DNA of 64,000 nt, from assembly GCF_014058425.1 (NCBI RefSeq), contig NZ_CP049366.1:496001-560000 (forward strand), given 5' to 3'. This DNA is from Companilactobacillus pabuli. Its GTDB lineage: Bacteria > Bacillota > Bacilli > Lactobacillales > Lactobacillaceae. Position numbers and translations under genes: made by a program. The number at the start of each line of letters is the position of its first letter. The stretch's first letter is position 1. The notes beneath the pieces were generated by a model, which made no database searches, was not told where the DNA came from, and saw only the letters and a program-made list of their open reading frames with translations. Below are positions 8,364 to 18,490 of the stretch, in pieces.

Positions 8364-10370
8364 GTGATAGATAGAGTTACTAATAATAAATTTGATTTGG
8401 TCTCAAAGTATTCTCCAGCTGGGGATCAAGGCCAAGCAATTGATACTATCACTAAAGATTTTAAAAAAGGCGATAAAGAAGTCATTTTGGAAGGTGCTAC
8501 CGGTACTGGTAAGACTTTTACAATGGCCAATGTTATTAAAAATCTCAATAAACCAACGTTAATTATTTCTCATAATAAGACTTTAGCCGGTCAACTTTAT
8601 GGTGAAATGAAAGAGTTTTTCCCACACAATGCGGTGGAATATTTTGTCAGTTATTATGATTACTATCAACCTGAAGCTTATGTACCATCTAGTGATACAT
8701 ATATCGAAAAGGATTCTAGTATCAACGATGAAATTGATAAATTACGTCACTCGGCAACTAGCTCATTACTAGAACGTAATGATGTTATTGTGGTTGCCTC
8801 AGTATCTTGTATCTTTGGATTAGGTGACCCACGAGAGTACGCTGACAGTATTATTTCTTTACGTGTTGGTCAAGAAATTGCTCGTGATGAATTGTTAGAA
8901 GAATTAGTCGAAAATCAATTTGAAAGAAACGACATCGACTTCCAACGTGGTAGATTTAGAGTTCGTGGCGATGTTGTGGATATCTTCCCAGCCTCACGTG
9001 ACGATAATGCTATTCGTGTGGAGTTTTTTGGTGATGAAATTGATCGAATTATTGAAATGGATGCCTTGACTGGTGAAGTTAAAGGTCAAATGGATCACAT
9101 TGGAATTTTCCCTGCAACTCACTTTATGATCAGTGATTCCAAGATGGAAGAAGCTCTTAAGCGAATCAAAGACGAAATGGATCAACAAGTGGCTAAATTT
9201 ACTAAGGAAGGGAAATTGCTTGAAGCCCAACGTATCAAGCAAAGAACGGAATACGACATCGAAATGATGCGTGAAATGGGTTATACTTCTGGAATTGAGA
9301 ATTACTCACGTCACATGGAAGGTCGTGCAGAAGGTGAACCACCATTCACATTGCTTGATTTCTTCCCTAAAGATTTTAATATCATGATTGATGAATCGCA
9401 CGTTACTATGCCTCAGATTCGTGGGATGTACAATGGTGATCGAGCTAGAAAGCAACAATTAGTCGATTATGGTTTCCGTTTGCCTAGTGCTTTGGATAAC
9501 CGTCCACTTAAACTAGAAGAGTTTGAGAAACATGTTAACCGGATTCTTTATGTTTCAGCTACACCTGGTCCTTATGAACTAGAGAGAACTGATCATAAAG
9601 CTGAACAAATTATTCGTCCAACTGGTCTGTTGGATCCTAAGATTGAAGTTCGCCCAATTATGGGTCAAATCGATGATTTAGTAGCAGAAATAAATGATCG
9701 TGTAGCTAAGCACGAGAGAGTTTTTGTCACAACTTTGACGAAGAAAATGGCTGAAGATTTAACTGATTACTTCAAAGATTTGGGTATTAAAGTTAGATAT
9801 TTGCACAGTGACGTTAAAACTTTGGAAAGGTCAAAAATTATTCGTGATTTACGTTTAGGTAAGTTCGACGTCTTGATTGGTATTAATTTGTTACGTGAAG
9901 GAATTGATGTGCCGGAAGTTTCTTTGATTGCGATTCTCGATGCCGATAAAGAAGGCTTCTTGAGAGCTGAGCGTTCGTTAGTTCAAATTATTGGACGTGC
10001 TTCAAGAAATGAACATGGTAAAGTTATTATGTATGCCGATTCCATTACTGATTCTATGCGGGGAGCAATTGATGCCACAGCTCGTCGTCGTAGATTGCAA
10101 AAGAAATTCAATGAAGAACATGGTATTACTCCTAAAACAATTGTTAAGCCAATCAGAGATGCTATTTCCATGTTCCAGAAAGTTGATAATACTTCTTCAG
10201 AGACGGAAAAGATTGACGATGATATCGACTTTAAGGATATGAGTAAGAAGGATCAAAAAGAACTTCTTGCTAATCTGAAAGAACAAATGGAGTCAGCTGC
10301 TAAGAAGCTCGACTTTGAAGCCGCAGCTAATTTACGTGACACGATTTTAGAGTTAAAGGCGGAAATGTAA
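8364..10370 (+). CDS. uvrB: Excinuclease ABC subunit B
   Basis: A 668-residue DNA-damage-loading helicase of nucleotide excision repair. Walker A GATGTGKT is near residues 45-52. The beta-hairpin region [12 protein letters not shown], the DEAD-like DESHVT box, the helicase C-terminal motifs ([22 protein letters not shown] with QIIGRASRN) and a C-terminal UVR motif (last 35 residues, UvrC contact) are all present. The start is GTG 8364, 9 bases after a GGGGG ribosome site. uvrA follows after 5 bases, so the two form an operon. Confidence 0.97.
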   Translation: MIDRVTNNKFDLVSKYSPAGDQGQAIDTITKDFKKGDKEVILEGATGTGKTFTMANVIKNLNKPTLIISHNKTLAGQLYGEMKEFFPHNAVEYFVSYYDYYQPEAYVPSSDTYIEKDSSINDEIDKLRHSATSSLLERNDVIVVASVSCIFGLGDPREYADSIISLRVGQEIARDELLEELVENQFERNDIDFQRGRFRVRGDVVDIFPASRDDNAIRVEFFGDEIDRIIEMDALTGEVKGQMDHIGIFPATHFMISDSKMEEALKRIKDEMDQQVAKFTKEGKLLEAQRIKQRTEYDIEMMREMGYTSGIENYSRHMEGRAEGEPPFTLLDFFPKDFNIMIDESHVTMPQIRGMYNGDRARKQQLVDYGFRLPSALDNRPLKLEEFEKHVNRILYVSATPGPYELERTDHKAEQIIRPTGLLDPKIEVRPIMGQIDDLVAEINDRVAKHERVFVTTLTKKMAEDLTDYFKDLGIKVRYLHSDVKTLERSKIIRDLRLGKFDVLIGINLLREGIDVPEVSLIAILDADKEGFLRAERSLVQIIGRASRNEHGKVIMYADSITDSMRGAIDATARRRRLQKKFNEEHGITPKTIVKPIRDAISMFQKVDNTSSETEKIDDDIDFKDMSKKDQKELLANLKEQMESAAKKLDFEAAANLRDTILELKAEM

Positions 10371-10375
10371 TTAAT

Positions 10376-13225
10376 ATGTTAAATGATAAAATTGTAATTC
10401 ATGGTGCACGTGCACACAATTTGAAAAATGTTGACGTGACGATTCCTCGTGATAAATTAGTCGTTGTGACTGGTTTATCAGGTTCAGGAAAGAGTTCTTT
10501 AGCTTTTGACACTTTGTATGCTGAAGGTCAAAGACGTTACGTTGAAAGTCTTTCATCGTATGCTCGACAATTTTTAGGTCAAATGGATAAACCGGATGTT
10601 GATTCAATTGATGGATTGAGTCCAGCTATTTCAATTGACCAAAAAACTACTTCCAAAAACCCTCGTTCAACTGTTGGTACCGTTACAGAAATTAACGATT
10701 ACCTTCGTTTGTTGTGGGCTCGTGTAGGAACACCAATTTGTCCTAATGATGGGACCAAAATTACTAGTCAATCAGCCCAACAGATGGTTGATGCTATTTT
10801 AAAATTAGGTGATAAAACTAAACTTCAGATTTTGTCACCAGTTGTGCGTGCAAAGCGTGGACAACACAAAAAGGCCTTGAATCAAATTAAGAAACAAGGT
10901 TACGTTAGAGTTCGAGTTGATGGCGAAACTCGCGATATCGCAGAAGATATCGAATTGGATAAGAACAAGAAGCATAGTATCGATGTTGTTGTTGATCGTA
11001 TCGTAATCAACGACCACATTAAATCACGTTTGTTCGATTCAGTTGAAGCAGCTTTGAGACTTTCTGATGGTTACATGAACGTTGATGTAATTGGTTCTGA
11101 CATGATGGTGTTCTCTGAGAAGAATGCTTGTCCATTGTGTGGATTTACTGTTGGTGAGCTAGAACCTCGTTTATTCTCTTTCAATGCACCTTTTGGCGCC
11201 TGTGATAATTGTGATGGACTAGGAGTTAAATTAGAGGTCGATTTGGACTTAGTTATTCCTGATCAAAGCAAGACTTTGAATGATGGAGCTATTGTTCCTT
11301 GGAATCCAATTAGTTCACAATATTATCCAGAAATGTTAGCTCAAGCATGTAAAGAATTCAAAATTGATATGGATACACCTTTTGAAGACTTGCCACAAAA
11401 GGATCAAAATACCATTTTGTACGGTTCCGATGGCAAGAACTTCCACTTCCATTATGAGAATGATTTTGGTGGCGTTCGTGATGTCGATGTGCCATTTGAG
11501 GGCGTTATTCCTAATATCAATCGTCGTTATCATGAAACTAACAGTGACTTTACTCGTGAAGTTATGCGTAAGTATATGACTGAATTAACTTGTCCTGTTT
11601 GTCATGGTAAGAGATTGAATCGTCAAGCATTGGCGGTCAAAATTGAAGGTAAAGATATCGCTGAAGCTTCAGATATGTCAATCAAAGATGAACTTCCATT
11701 TTTCAAATCAGTGAAATTTGGTGAACAAAATACTGTTATTGCTAAACCAATTTTGAAGGAAGTTAAAGATCGTCTTAGTTTCTTAATTAATGTTGGTTTG
11801 GAGTACTTAACACTTTCTCGTTCAGCTGGAACATTATCCGGTGGTGAAGCACAAAGAATTCGTTTGGCAACACAAATTGGTTCTAATTTATCCGGCGTTA
11901 TGTATATTTTGGATGAACCTTCAATTGGTTTGCATCAACGTGATAACGACCGTTTGATCAGTTCATTGAAGAAAATGCGTGACCTTGGCAACACTTTGAT
12001 AGTCGTGGAACACGATGAAGATACCATGCGGGCAGCAGATTACTTGATTGACGTCGGTCCAGGTGCTGGTGAAAATGGTGGTCAAATCGTAGCTGCTGGT
12101 ACACCAGAAGAAGTTGAGAAAAATCCTAAATCTCTAACAGGTCAATATTTGGCTGGTAAGAAGTTTATACCGGTACCTTTGAAACGTCGTGCTGGTAATG
12201 GTGAATTCGTTGAAGTATTCGGTGCTGCTGAGAATAATTTGAAAAGCTTAAACGTTAAATTCCCACTAGGCAAATTTACCGTTGTGACTGGGGTTTCTGG
12301 TTCCGGTAAATCTACTTTAGTTAATATGATTTTGAAACGTGCTTTGGCACAAAAGATGAATCATAATTCTGAAAAACCTGGTAAATATAAGAAAATCACT
12401 GGTTATGAGAATTTAGATAAGATAATTGCGATTGATCAAAGTCCAATTGGTCGAACACCAAGAAGTAATCCAGCTACTTATACGGGTGTATTTGATGATA
12501 TCCGTGGTTTGTTTGCTCAAACTAATGAAGCTAAGTTACGTGGATACAAAAAGGGCAGATTCTCTTTCAATATTAAAGGTGGTCGCTGCGAGAATTGCCG
12601 TGGTGACGGAATTATCAAGATTGAAATGAATTTCTTGCCTGATGTTTATGTACCTTGTGAAGTTTGTCATGGTACTCGTTACAATTCAGAAACTCTAGAA
12701 GTTACTTATAAGGGGAAGAACATCGCCCAAATTTTGGATATGAAAGTATCAGAAGCTTTGGACTTCTTTAGTAATATCCCTAAGATCAAACGTAAGCTCC
12801 AAACAATTGAAGATGTTGGTTTAGGCTATGTTTCATTAGGTCAATCAGCCACTCAATTGTCTGGTGGTGAAGCTCAAAGAATGAAGTTGGCTTCAGAGCT
12901 TTACAAGAAATCTAACGGTAAGAATTTCTATATCTTAGATGAGCCAACAACTGGTTTGCATACTGACGATATCAAGCGTTTGTTAGGCGTTTTACAACGT
13001 TTAGTAGATGAAGGTAACACTGTTTTGGTTATCGAACATAATTTGGATGTTGTTAAGTCAGCTGACTGGTTGATTGATCTTGGCCCTGATGGTGGTGAAG
13101 GTGGCGGAAAAATCGTTGCTGCTGGAACGCCGGAGGATATTACTAAGGTCAAAGATAGTTATACTGGCCAATATTTGAAACCAATTTTGGAACGTGATAC
13201 TAAACGTACTAAAGATGCACAATAA
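10376..13225 (+). CDS. uvrA: Excinuclease ABC subunit A
   Basis: A 949-residue damage-recognition ATPase. It has two ABC modules: Walker [10 protein letters not shown] near 33-41 and GVSGSGKST near 641-649, with signatures [12 protein letters not shown] and [12 protein letters not shown]. Cysteine pairs of zinc modules are visible ([28 protein letters not shown]). It starts 5 bases after the uvrB stop and is cotranscribed with it. It is full length for the family, with no sign of the short UvrA2 type. Confidence 0.97.
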   Translation: MLNDKIVIHGARAHNLKNVDVTIPRDKLVVVTGLSGSGKSSLAFDTLYAEGQRRYVESLSSYARQFLGQMDKPDVDSIDGLSPAISIDQKTTSKNPRSTVGTVTEINDYLRLLWARVGTPICPNDGTKITSQSAQQMVDAILKLGDKTKLQILSPVVRAKRGQHKKALNQIKKQGYVRVRVDGETRDIAEDIELDKNKKHSIDVVVDRIVINDHIKSRLFDSVEAALRLSDGYMNVDVIGSDMMVFSEKNACPLCGFTVGELEPRLFSFNAPFGACDNCDGLGVKLEVDLDLVIPDQSKTLNDGAIVPWNPISSQYYPEMLAQACKEFKIDMDTPFEDLPQKDQNTILYGSDGKNFHFHYENDFGGVRDVDVPFEGVIPNINRRYHETNSDFTREVMRKYMTELTCPVCHGKRLNRQALAVKIEGKDIAEASDMSIKDELPFFKSVKFGEQNTVIAKPILKEVKDRLSFLINVGLEYLTLSRSAGTLSGGEAQRIRLATQIGSNLSGVMYILDEPSIGLHQRDNDRLISSLKKMRDLGNTLIVVEHDEDTMRAADYLIDVGPGAGENGGQIVAAGTPEEVEKNPKSLTGQYLAGKKFIPVPLKRRAGNGEFVEVFGAAENNLKSLNVKFPLGKFTVVTGVSGSGKSTLVNMILKRALAQKMNHNSEKPGKYKKITGYENLDKIIAIDQSPIGRTPRSNPATYTGVFDDIRGLFAQTNEAKLRGYKKGRFSFNIKGGRCENCRGDGIIKIEMNFLPDVYVPCEVCHGTRYNSETLEVTYKGKNIAQILDMKVSEALDFFSNIPKIKRKLQTIEDVGLGYVSLGQSATQLSGGEAQRMKLASELYKKSNGKNFYILDEPTTGLHTDDIKRLLGVLQRLVDEGNTVLVIEHNLDVVKSADWLIDLGPDGGEGGGKIVAAGTPEDITKVKDSYTGQYLKPILERDTKRTKDAQ

Positions 13226-13237
13226 TTAAATATAGTT

Positions 13238-13290
13238 AAAAATGACTTTCATGAAATGAATTTAATCACATTTTATGGAGGTCATTTTTT
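13238..13290 (+). terminator. Probable terminator after uvrA
   Basis: AAAAATGAC (13238-13246) pairs with GTCATTTTT (13281-13289); the T-run is part of the stem. The loop is long, about 34 bases. Confidence 0.55.
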
Positions 13291-13314
13291 AATTAGCTTT
13301 TTCAGTACTAAAAA

Positions 13315-13343
13315 CTGACACGCCCGGCTTGTTGTGTTATGCT
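13315..13343 (+). promoter_or_regulatory. Promoter of the rapZ-yvcK-whiA operon
   Basis: CTGACA, a 17-bp spacer and TATGCT, ending 23 bases before the rapZ ATG. Confidence 0.6.
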
Positions 13344-13366
13344 TATATTCGAATGTGAGGTGCATT

Positions 13367-14284
13367 ATGGCAGAAGATATGCTTAGTTTGGTTATCGTAA
13401 CTGGAATGAGTGGTGCGGGAAAAACCGTTGCGATGCAATCCTTTGAAGATTTAGGATATTTTTGTATCGATAATATGCCACCTAACTTACTTCCAAAATT
13501 TTGGGAGCTAGTTCATGAATCCGGTAAGATAAAAAAAGTAGCGTTAGTTGTAGATATTAGATCACGTTCATTTTATGATGAAATTTTCTCAATGCTTTCA
13601 AAAATGGACGAAGACGAACAAGAGAAACATCAAAAGGTTGATATGAAGATTCTCTTCTTAAATGCATCTAATGAAGAATTGGTTTCTCGCTATAAGGAAA
13701 CTCGCCGTAGTCATCCATTGGCTATGGAAGGTCGTTTATTAGATGGAATCGAAAAGGAACGTGAGTTACTTTCAGAAATCAAGAGTCGGGCATCAGTTGA
13801 GATTGATACAACTGACCTTACCCCTAGACAATTACGAGAAGAAATTTTTGATAACTTCCAAGAAAGTTCTGTCGTGCCAACATTTCACATCGAAGTGATG
13901 TCATTTGGCTTTAAATATGGTTTGCCAATTGATGCTGACATTGTGATGGATGTTAGATTTTTAAGAAATCCATTCTATATTAAAGAATTAAAGACTCAAA
14001 CCGGGATGGATAAACCAGTTTATGATTATGTTATGGATGATGCAGAAACAAAGAATTTCTATGACAAATTCTATGGTTTACTAAAAGATATCGTTCCTGG
14101 CTATGAAAAAGAAGGTAAGACCAGTTTGACGATTGCAATTGGCTGTACTGGTGGTCAACATCGTTCAGTCGCTATTGCTCAACGTTTAGGTACTGATCTA
14201 AAGAAATTAGATTACTACGTAGACATTACTCATCGTGACATGGAAAAATCTCAAAAGAAGGTAATTGAACATGGCAACAAATAG
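13367..14284 (+). CDS. rapZ: RNase adapter RapZ / YvcJ-type NTPase
   Basis: A 305-residue P-loop protein with Walker A GMSGAGKT at 13-20, then [13 protein letters not shown] and the C-terminal [16 protein letters not shown] with HRD. In Escherichia coli RapZ targets GlmZ for RNase E; the Firmicutes YvcJ homologue binds nucleotide and affects competence, so the RNA role is not assured here. ATG 13367 with GAGGTG upstream is chosen over the upstream in-frame ATG at 13334. The stop overlaps the yvcK start, and the order rapZ-yvcK-whiA is universal in Firmicutes. Confidence 0.95.
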   Translation: MAEDMLSLVIVTGMSGAGKTVAMQSFEDLGYFCIDNMPPNLLPKFWELVHESGKIKKVALVVDIRSRSFYDEIFSMLSKMDEDEQEKHQKVDMKILFLNASNEELVSRYKETRRSHPLAMEGRLLDGIEKERELLSEIKSRASVEIDTTDLTPRQLREEIFDNFQESSVVPTFHIEVMSFGFKYGLPIDADIVMDVRFLRNPFYIKELKTQTGMDKPVYDYVMDDAETKNFYDKFYGLLKDIVPGYEKEGKTSLTIAIGCTGGQHRSVAIAQRLGTDLKKLDYYVDITHRDMEKSQKKVIEHGNK

Positions 14285-15305
14285 GATAGTTCGGGTTGTT
14301 AAGGGACGCCGTCCAAGAGTTGTAGTTATAGGTGGGGGTACTGGTTTACCAGTTGTTTTAAACAGTTTAAGAAAGATGGATGCTAATATTACTGCGATTG
14401 TTACCGTAGCCGATGATGGGGGATCATCTGGTATCATTCGTGACTATATTAACGTTGTCCCTCCTGGGGATATTAGAAACGTTTTAGCATCTTTGTCTGA
14501 TTTGCCTAAAGTGGATTTAGACGTTTTCCAATATCGTTTCAAGACCAATGATGATTTCTTCTCTGGTCATGCGATTGGAAATCTGATAATTGCTGCTTTA
14601 ACAGAAATGTCGCCTAATATTTTTGACGCCGTGCAAGAACTATCTAAAATGATGCAAGTTGATGGTCACGTTTATCCGGCCAGCAACACGAAATTAACGC
14701 TGAATGCAGAATTTACTGATGGAACGACTTTGTCAGGAGAGCATGAGATAACGCATTCTGGTAAGCATGTAAAACGAGTTTGGGTCACTGATTCAGATAA
14801 TCCTGATCAAGAACCTAAATCAGTGCTTCCAGTTATTGCTTCTATTATGCAAGCCGATGTAGTCGTCTTAGGGCCTGGTAGTTTATTTACTAGTATTTTG
14901 CCTAATTTAATGATTAAAAAAATTGGTGAAGCTGTTAAACAAACTTCAGCCGAAATTGTATATATTTGTAACATTATGACCCAAATCGGTGAAACAGAAG
15001 GCTTTACTGATGCGGATCACGTAAAAGTATTGAATCGTCATTTAGGTGGGAATTTTATCGATACAGTTTTAGTCAATACGCGTAAAATTCCTGACGGTTA
15101 TATGGATCATAAAAAGTATGATGAATACGTCAACCAAGTGGAAACTGACTTTGATGGCTTGAGAAAAATGGGCTGCAAAGTTATTCAAGATGATTTCTTA
15201 TCGTTGCATGATAAGGGAGCTTTCCACGATGGAGAAAAGGTTGCTAGAGAAATTATCAATCTCTCGTTGCAATCAGGAAATAGGAAAAATGAGGTGAGAC
15301 GTTAG
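14271..15305 (+). CDS. yvcK: YvcK/MgfK family gluconeogenesis-growth and cell-shape factor
   Basis: A 344-residue protein of the CofD-like/UPF0052 family. It has the N-terminal [14 protein letters not shown], the [11 protein letters not shown] loop, [14 protein letters not shown] and [12 protein letters not shown]. In Bacillus subtilis it binds UDP-sugars and is needed for growth and cell shape on gluconeogenic carbon sources. ATG 14271 is preferred to the in-frame TTG at 14265 because AAGAAGGT lies 8 bases upstream. It overlaps the rapZ end by 14 bases and shares one base with the whiA start. Confidence 0.95.
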   Translation: MATNRIVRVVKGRRPRVVVIGGGTGLPVVLNSLRKMDANITAIVTVADDGGSSGIIRDYINVVPPGDIRNVLASLSDLPKVDLDVFQYRFKTNDDFFSGHAIGNLIIAALTEMSPNIFDAVQELSKMMQVDGHVYPASNTKLTLNAEFTDGTTLSGEHEITHSGKHVKRVWVTDSDNPDQEPKSVLPVIASIMQADVVVLGPGSLFTSILPNLMIKKIGEAVKQTSAEIVYICNIMTQIGETEGFTDADHVKVLNRHLGGNFIDTVLVNTRKIPDGYMDHKKYDEYVNQVETDFDGLRKMGCKVIQDDFLSLHDKGAFHDGEKVAREIINLSLQSGNRKNEVRR

Positions 15306-16240
15306 TGGTTTCATACGCTAGTGAAGTTAAACAAGAGCTCACAAAATTAGTCGTTCATCCCGAACACGCTCGAGTAGAGTTGTCGGCGTTGTTGAGAATG
15401 AACGGTTCTTTGAGTTTGCAAAACCATCATTTCGTCTTAACCGCACAAACTGAAAACGCCGCAATTGCCAGAAGAATTTTTTCATTGGTCAAGCAAAAGT
15501 ATGGCATTGAATCAGAATTGTTAGTGCGTAAAAAGATGAAGTTAAAGAAAAATAATCAGTATTTAGTACGGATCAACCAAGATACTAATAAAATTTTGAC
15601 AGATTTGGATATCTTAGATGAATCTGGTTTGTCTATCAATACTAATGTACCGTTGGAAGTTATCAATGAAGATCAACGAATGCGTTCATATTTGCGTGGA
15701 GCTTTCTTAGCAACTGGAAGTGTCAATAATCCGGAAACTTCTAGATACCATTTGGAGATTTATTCATTGTATGAAATGCACAACGAAGGTATTGTGCAAA
15801 TGATGAATTATTTTCATCTGAATGCTAGAACTACCAAACGTCGTAACGGCTATATCGTTTATTTGAAGGAAGCAGAAAAAATTGCGGATTTCTTACAATT
15901 GATTGGTGCTACGAATTCAATGTTGAAATTTGAAGATATTCGAATCGTGCGTGATATGAGAAATTCAGTCAACCGGTTAGTTAATTGCGAAAATGCCAAT
16001 ATCAACAAGACCGTAGCAGCAGCTGAACGTCAAGTTGAAAATATCAAGCATTTGCAAGCGACAGTTGGTTTAGACAATTTACCTGATAAATTACGTGAAA
16101 TTGCGGTCTTGAGACTAGAGAATCCAGAAGTTTCACTAAAAGAATTGGGCGATATGGTACCAAGTGGTCCAATTTCAAAATCTGGAATCAATCATCGTTT
16201 ACGTAAGTTGAATCAATTAGCAGAAACAGATAAGGTTTAA
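15305..16240 (+). CDS. whiA: WhiA DNA-binding protein
   Basis: A 311-residue protein with an N-terminal degenerate LAGLIDADG-type fold ([15 protein letters not shown] is visible near 128-142) and a C-terminal HTH (about 220-305, ending [10 protein letters not shown]). It is a conserved Gram-positive factor linked to sporulation in Streptomyces and to division/nucleoid functions in Bacillus. The start is GTG 15305, which shares its G with the yvcK TAG; GAGGTGAG 6 bases upstream supports it. Confidence 0.95.
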   Translation: MVSYASEVKQELTKLVVHPEHARVELSALLRMNGSLSLQNHHFVLTAQTENAAIARRIFSLVKQKYGIESELLVRKKMKLKKNNQYLVRINQDTNKILTDLDILDESGLSINTNVPLEVINEDQRMRSYLRGAFLATGSVNNPETSRYHLEIYSLYEMHNEGIVQMMNYFHLNARTTKRRNGYIVYLKEAEKIADFLQLIGATNSMLKFEDIRIVRDMRNSVNRLVNCENANINKTVAAAERQVENIKHLQATVGLDNLPDKLREIAVLRLENPEVSLKELGDMVPSGPISKSGINHRLRKLNQLAETDKV

Positions 16241-16280
16241 AAAAATTTACGGTTCTTTCTTAAGTTAGGTTAGTTTAGGA

Positions 16281-16447
16281 TTCCGTCCTCCATAGCAAAG
16301 AAAATTTGGCTGGAACGTAGTGGGCACGATTTTGAGCTTTTGCATAAACCAAGTGCGCAAAATCTCAAAACTCGACCTTATTCTAAGCAACAAGTTGCTA
16401 AGAATAATTTCACTACTGAGCCAATTTTCTTTGCCATTCCGGACTAG
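16281..16447. repeat. Long imperfect inverted-repeat (structured RNA-like) element
   Basis: Nested pairing arms: AGCAAAGAAAATTTGGCT (from 16294) with AGCCAATTTTCTTTGCC (about 16418-16434); TTTTGAGCTTTTGC with GCGCAAAATCTCAAAA; and a central hairpin TTATTCTAAGCAAC / GTTGCTAAGAATAA (about 16378-16408). Together they make one long branched stem, readable on either strand. The function is unknown. I have the impression that similar blocks are repeated in lactobacilli, but a search is needed. Confidence 0.5.
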
Positions 16448-16484
16448 AAAGTTGTTTCATATTTTTATGGAATCAAACAAATAA

Positions 16485-16542
16485 GCATCTATTCAAATAA
16501 TGGCAGCCGTTAATTGGCTGTATTTGAATAGATGCTATTTTT
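16485..16542 (+). terminator. Strong hairpin with T-tract (terminator-like)
   Basis: A 15-bp perfect stem (16485-16499 with 16521-16535) is topped by a second 5-bp stem CAGCC/GGCTG and followed by TATTTTT. It lies inside the inverted-repeat element and could end whiA-operon transcripts. Confidence 0.65.
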
Positions 16543-16666
16543 GACTTTGAATTATTTAAAATAAACGATAAATGATGTTATTCAGTCAGTAGTTGTACCC
16601 AGTACGTTTCAGTATCCACAAAGGACGATGACATCTAACGGTAACCTAACTTAAGAAAGAGCCTTT

Positions 16667-18394
16667 TTACAGTTGTCTAGCTTTCTTTATCTTGGGAATG
16701 ATTAACAAACCTATTAAAACTATTAATAAGACTGTCGACATCCAAAGTAGAGGTCGATACATTTTTGGTTGAATTTGCGTAATTTGATAGGTTGCTTGTT
16801 GAAGATTTTTATTGGAATGAATAGTTATGAAACCTTCAGAACTACGACTAGCTTTAACTCTTTGTCCATTCAATCTTATTTGATAGATCAATGAATTATA
16901 GCCATAAACTGGCAGAGTTATTTTTCCTTTAGGAACATTGTCAGCAGTTAAGGTGATTGAATTAACATTAGTGCTGTTATGTTGTAGCGGAATATCACGA
17001 TCTTTTGTTACTCCCAGATGACCATTTATTAAGTAAGTGATTTGGGAATCTAGACTTAGTCCGTTAGTGCCTTTAGCAAGTGGGACTGAATTAGGGGCGT
17101 AGTCAGGAATCAAGGTCCGTGAAAGTGTATCGCTAGTAATACCACTAGAAGTTATTTTGGCATAGCCGTTCAAACCAGTTGGGGTGGTGGAATTTTGCGT
17201 AATGACTGGTAGTTTGGCCGTTTTATGATATTGAGCCAGAAAGCCAGTATAGCCAGCCATCAGATAAGATAAAATCGTTACTCCAAAAAAGATTTTACGA
17301 GCTGTCTTGGAACTGAAATTAATTAGTATCAAAATTATCGGTACGACTCCTAAAAAGGGAGCGAAGCGCCAGGCGGCGTTTTGGAAGTTATTGATAATCG
17401 GTAATTTTCCTAATAAGTTCCAAGGAACGATATTGCTAGAAAGTAAGATCAAAACTACTTCGACACTGATCCAAGGTAGTAATTGTCTTAATTTTTGGCG
17501 ATTGAATTTGAAAATTACGATCAACAATAAAATTATTGAAAGCCAAGAAATCGTCGATTTAGTGTTCCAACGTGAAGTCCAAAAAATTTTCCAAAGACTG
17601 AGACTGTCGACGTGTCCTAATCCAAACGGTGACAATAATCCAGTCTGCGTGATTTTCATTAGTCGATATAAAATTGGCGCACAGAGGATAATAGTGAGTC
17701 CGGCTGCAATAATCAAATTGAGCCAAGCTAAATAATTTTTCTTGATAATAGTGTTAATAATCAAAAATATCCCTGTCACTATCGTAATAACAACGGCACT
17801 GAGTAGGTGTGAACCGATGACCCAAAACATCAATAGAGCAGTTTTAATGATCAAAGGTGGATCGATTTTTTCACTTTCAATGGCTTCTTTGAGCGTAAAA
17901 AAGATTGGAAAGGCAAAAATCATCACTAAAGCAGTACCCGTCTGCATTTCATTGACAAGGTCTTTTAAGACTGAACCTGAGAGTGTAAAAATTGTTGCTG
18001 CTAAAACGGCGTTACGGCTGTCGAAACGTTTATTTACGGACAAGAAGGTCACAATAAATCCGAGTCCAGCAATAAGAGCTTTAATGGCAATGATCTGATG
18101 AATCGGCGTTAAGAAGTTAGTCAAAAAGACAAACGGCCATAAAGTAATGTCCGGATACATTCCATTGATGGCCTGACCAGTATTAAAGAAACTATTGAAA
18201 TTGACCCAACTAGGCAATTGATGTTGTTGGAAGGCTAGTCTAATTTCATAGATTCGCTCTGAATGGAAAAAAGTATCGTAGAGCGAAATCATATAATTAA
18301 AATGAAATTGCCAAATAGTCCAAACTAATAAAATGATAAAAAAGAATAATGCAATAAAGATAGTTTGCTTGTGTGAGTTATTTTTTGAGTCCAA
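16667..18394 (-). CDS. Polytopic membrane protein, YfhO / GT-C glycosyltransferase-like
   Basis: A 575-residue protein with about twelve hydrophobic segments in the first 400 residues and a roughly 140-residue C-terminal extracellular-looking beta-rich part, then a last TM helix (about 548-567). The N-terminal stretch HSERIYEIRLAFQQHQLPSW with GQAINGMYPDITLWPF looks like the first-loop region of YfhO and related GT-C glycosyltransferase-like proteins. The start is TTG 18394 with AGGAG 7 bases upstream. Glycosylation of wall or lipid polymers is plausible, but the substrate is unknown. It converges with whiA. Confidence 0.6.
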   Translation of the reverse strand: MDSKNNSHKQTIFIALFFFIILLVWTIWQFHFNYMISLYDTFFHSERIYEIRLAFQQHQLPSWVNFNSFFNTGQAINGMYPDITLWPFVFLTNFLTPIHQIIAIKALIAGLGFIVTFLSVNKRFDSRNAVLAATIFTLSGSVLKDLVNEMQTGTALVMIFAFPIFFTLKEAIESEKIDPPLIIKTALLMFWVIGSHLLSAVVITIVTGIFLIINTIIKKNYLAWLNLIIAAGLTIILCAPILYRLMKITQTGLLSPFGLGHVDSLSLWKIFWTSRWNTKSTISWLSIILLLIVIFKFNRQKLRQLLPWISVEVVLILLSSNIVPWNLLGKLPIINNFQNAAWRFAPFLGVVPIILILINFSSKTARKIFFGVTILSYLMAGYTGFLAQYHKTAKLPVITQNSTTPTGLNGYAKITSSGITSDTLSRTLIPDYAPNSVPLAKGTNGLSLDSQITYLINGHLGVTKDRDIPLQHNSTNVNSITLTADNVPKGKITLPVYGYNSLIYQIRLNGQRVKASRSSEGFITIHSNKNLQQATYQITQIQPKMYRPLLWMSTVLLIVLIGLLIIPKIKKARQL

Positions 18395-18452
18395 AATATT
18401 TCTCCTATAAATAAATAATCCAGACCTTAATTATACTTCAATTATTGAAAAC

Positions 18453-18485
18453 AAAAAAATAGCTCACGACCAAAGTCATGAACTA
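18453..18485 (-). terminator. Terminator after the DHA2 MFS gene
   Basis: On the minus strand TAGTTCATGAC pairs with GTCGTGAGCTA (11 bp with G-U pairs, loop TTTG) and is followed by T7. Confidence 0.75.
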
Positions 18486-18490
18486 AATTA

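Larger units (their letters stand above)
16251..16663 (+). repeat. Non-coding element with 22-bp terminal inverted repeats (ISL3-end-like, MITE candidate)
   Basis: The left end 16251-16272 begins GGTTCTTTCTTAAGTTAGG. The right end 16642-16663, read on the minus strand, begins GGCTCTTTCTTAAGTTAGG; 21 of 22 bases match. Weaker similarity continues about 25 bases further in. The GGYTCTTT start resembles the termini of ISL3-family insertion sequences. Flanks AATTTAC and TTTTTAC agree at 5 of 7 positions, a possible decayed target duplication. No transposase or long open frame lies inside. The element fills the whole gap between two convergent genes. Confidence 0.55.

Noticed and set aside
16251-16663. 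A complete insertion sequence
   Set aside because: No transposase or remnant is seen in any frame; only the ends resemble an IS family.
17307-18098. Two plus-strand open frames of 142 and 118 residues
   Set aside because: They lie wholly antisense to the YfhO-like membrane protein gene, which has a ribosome site and coherent TM pattern; antisense frames of hydrophobic genes are common artefacts.
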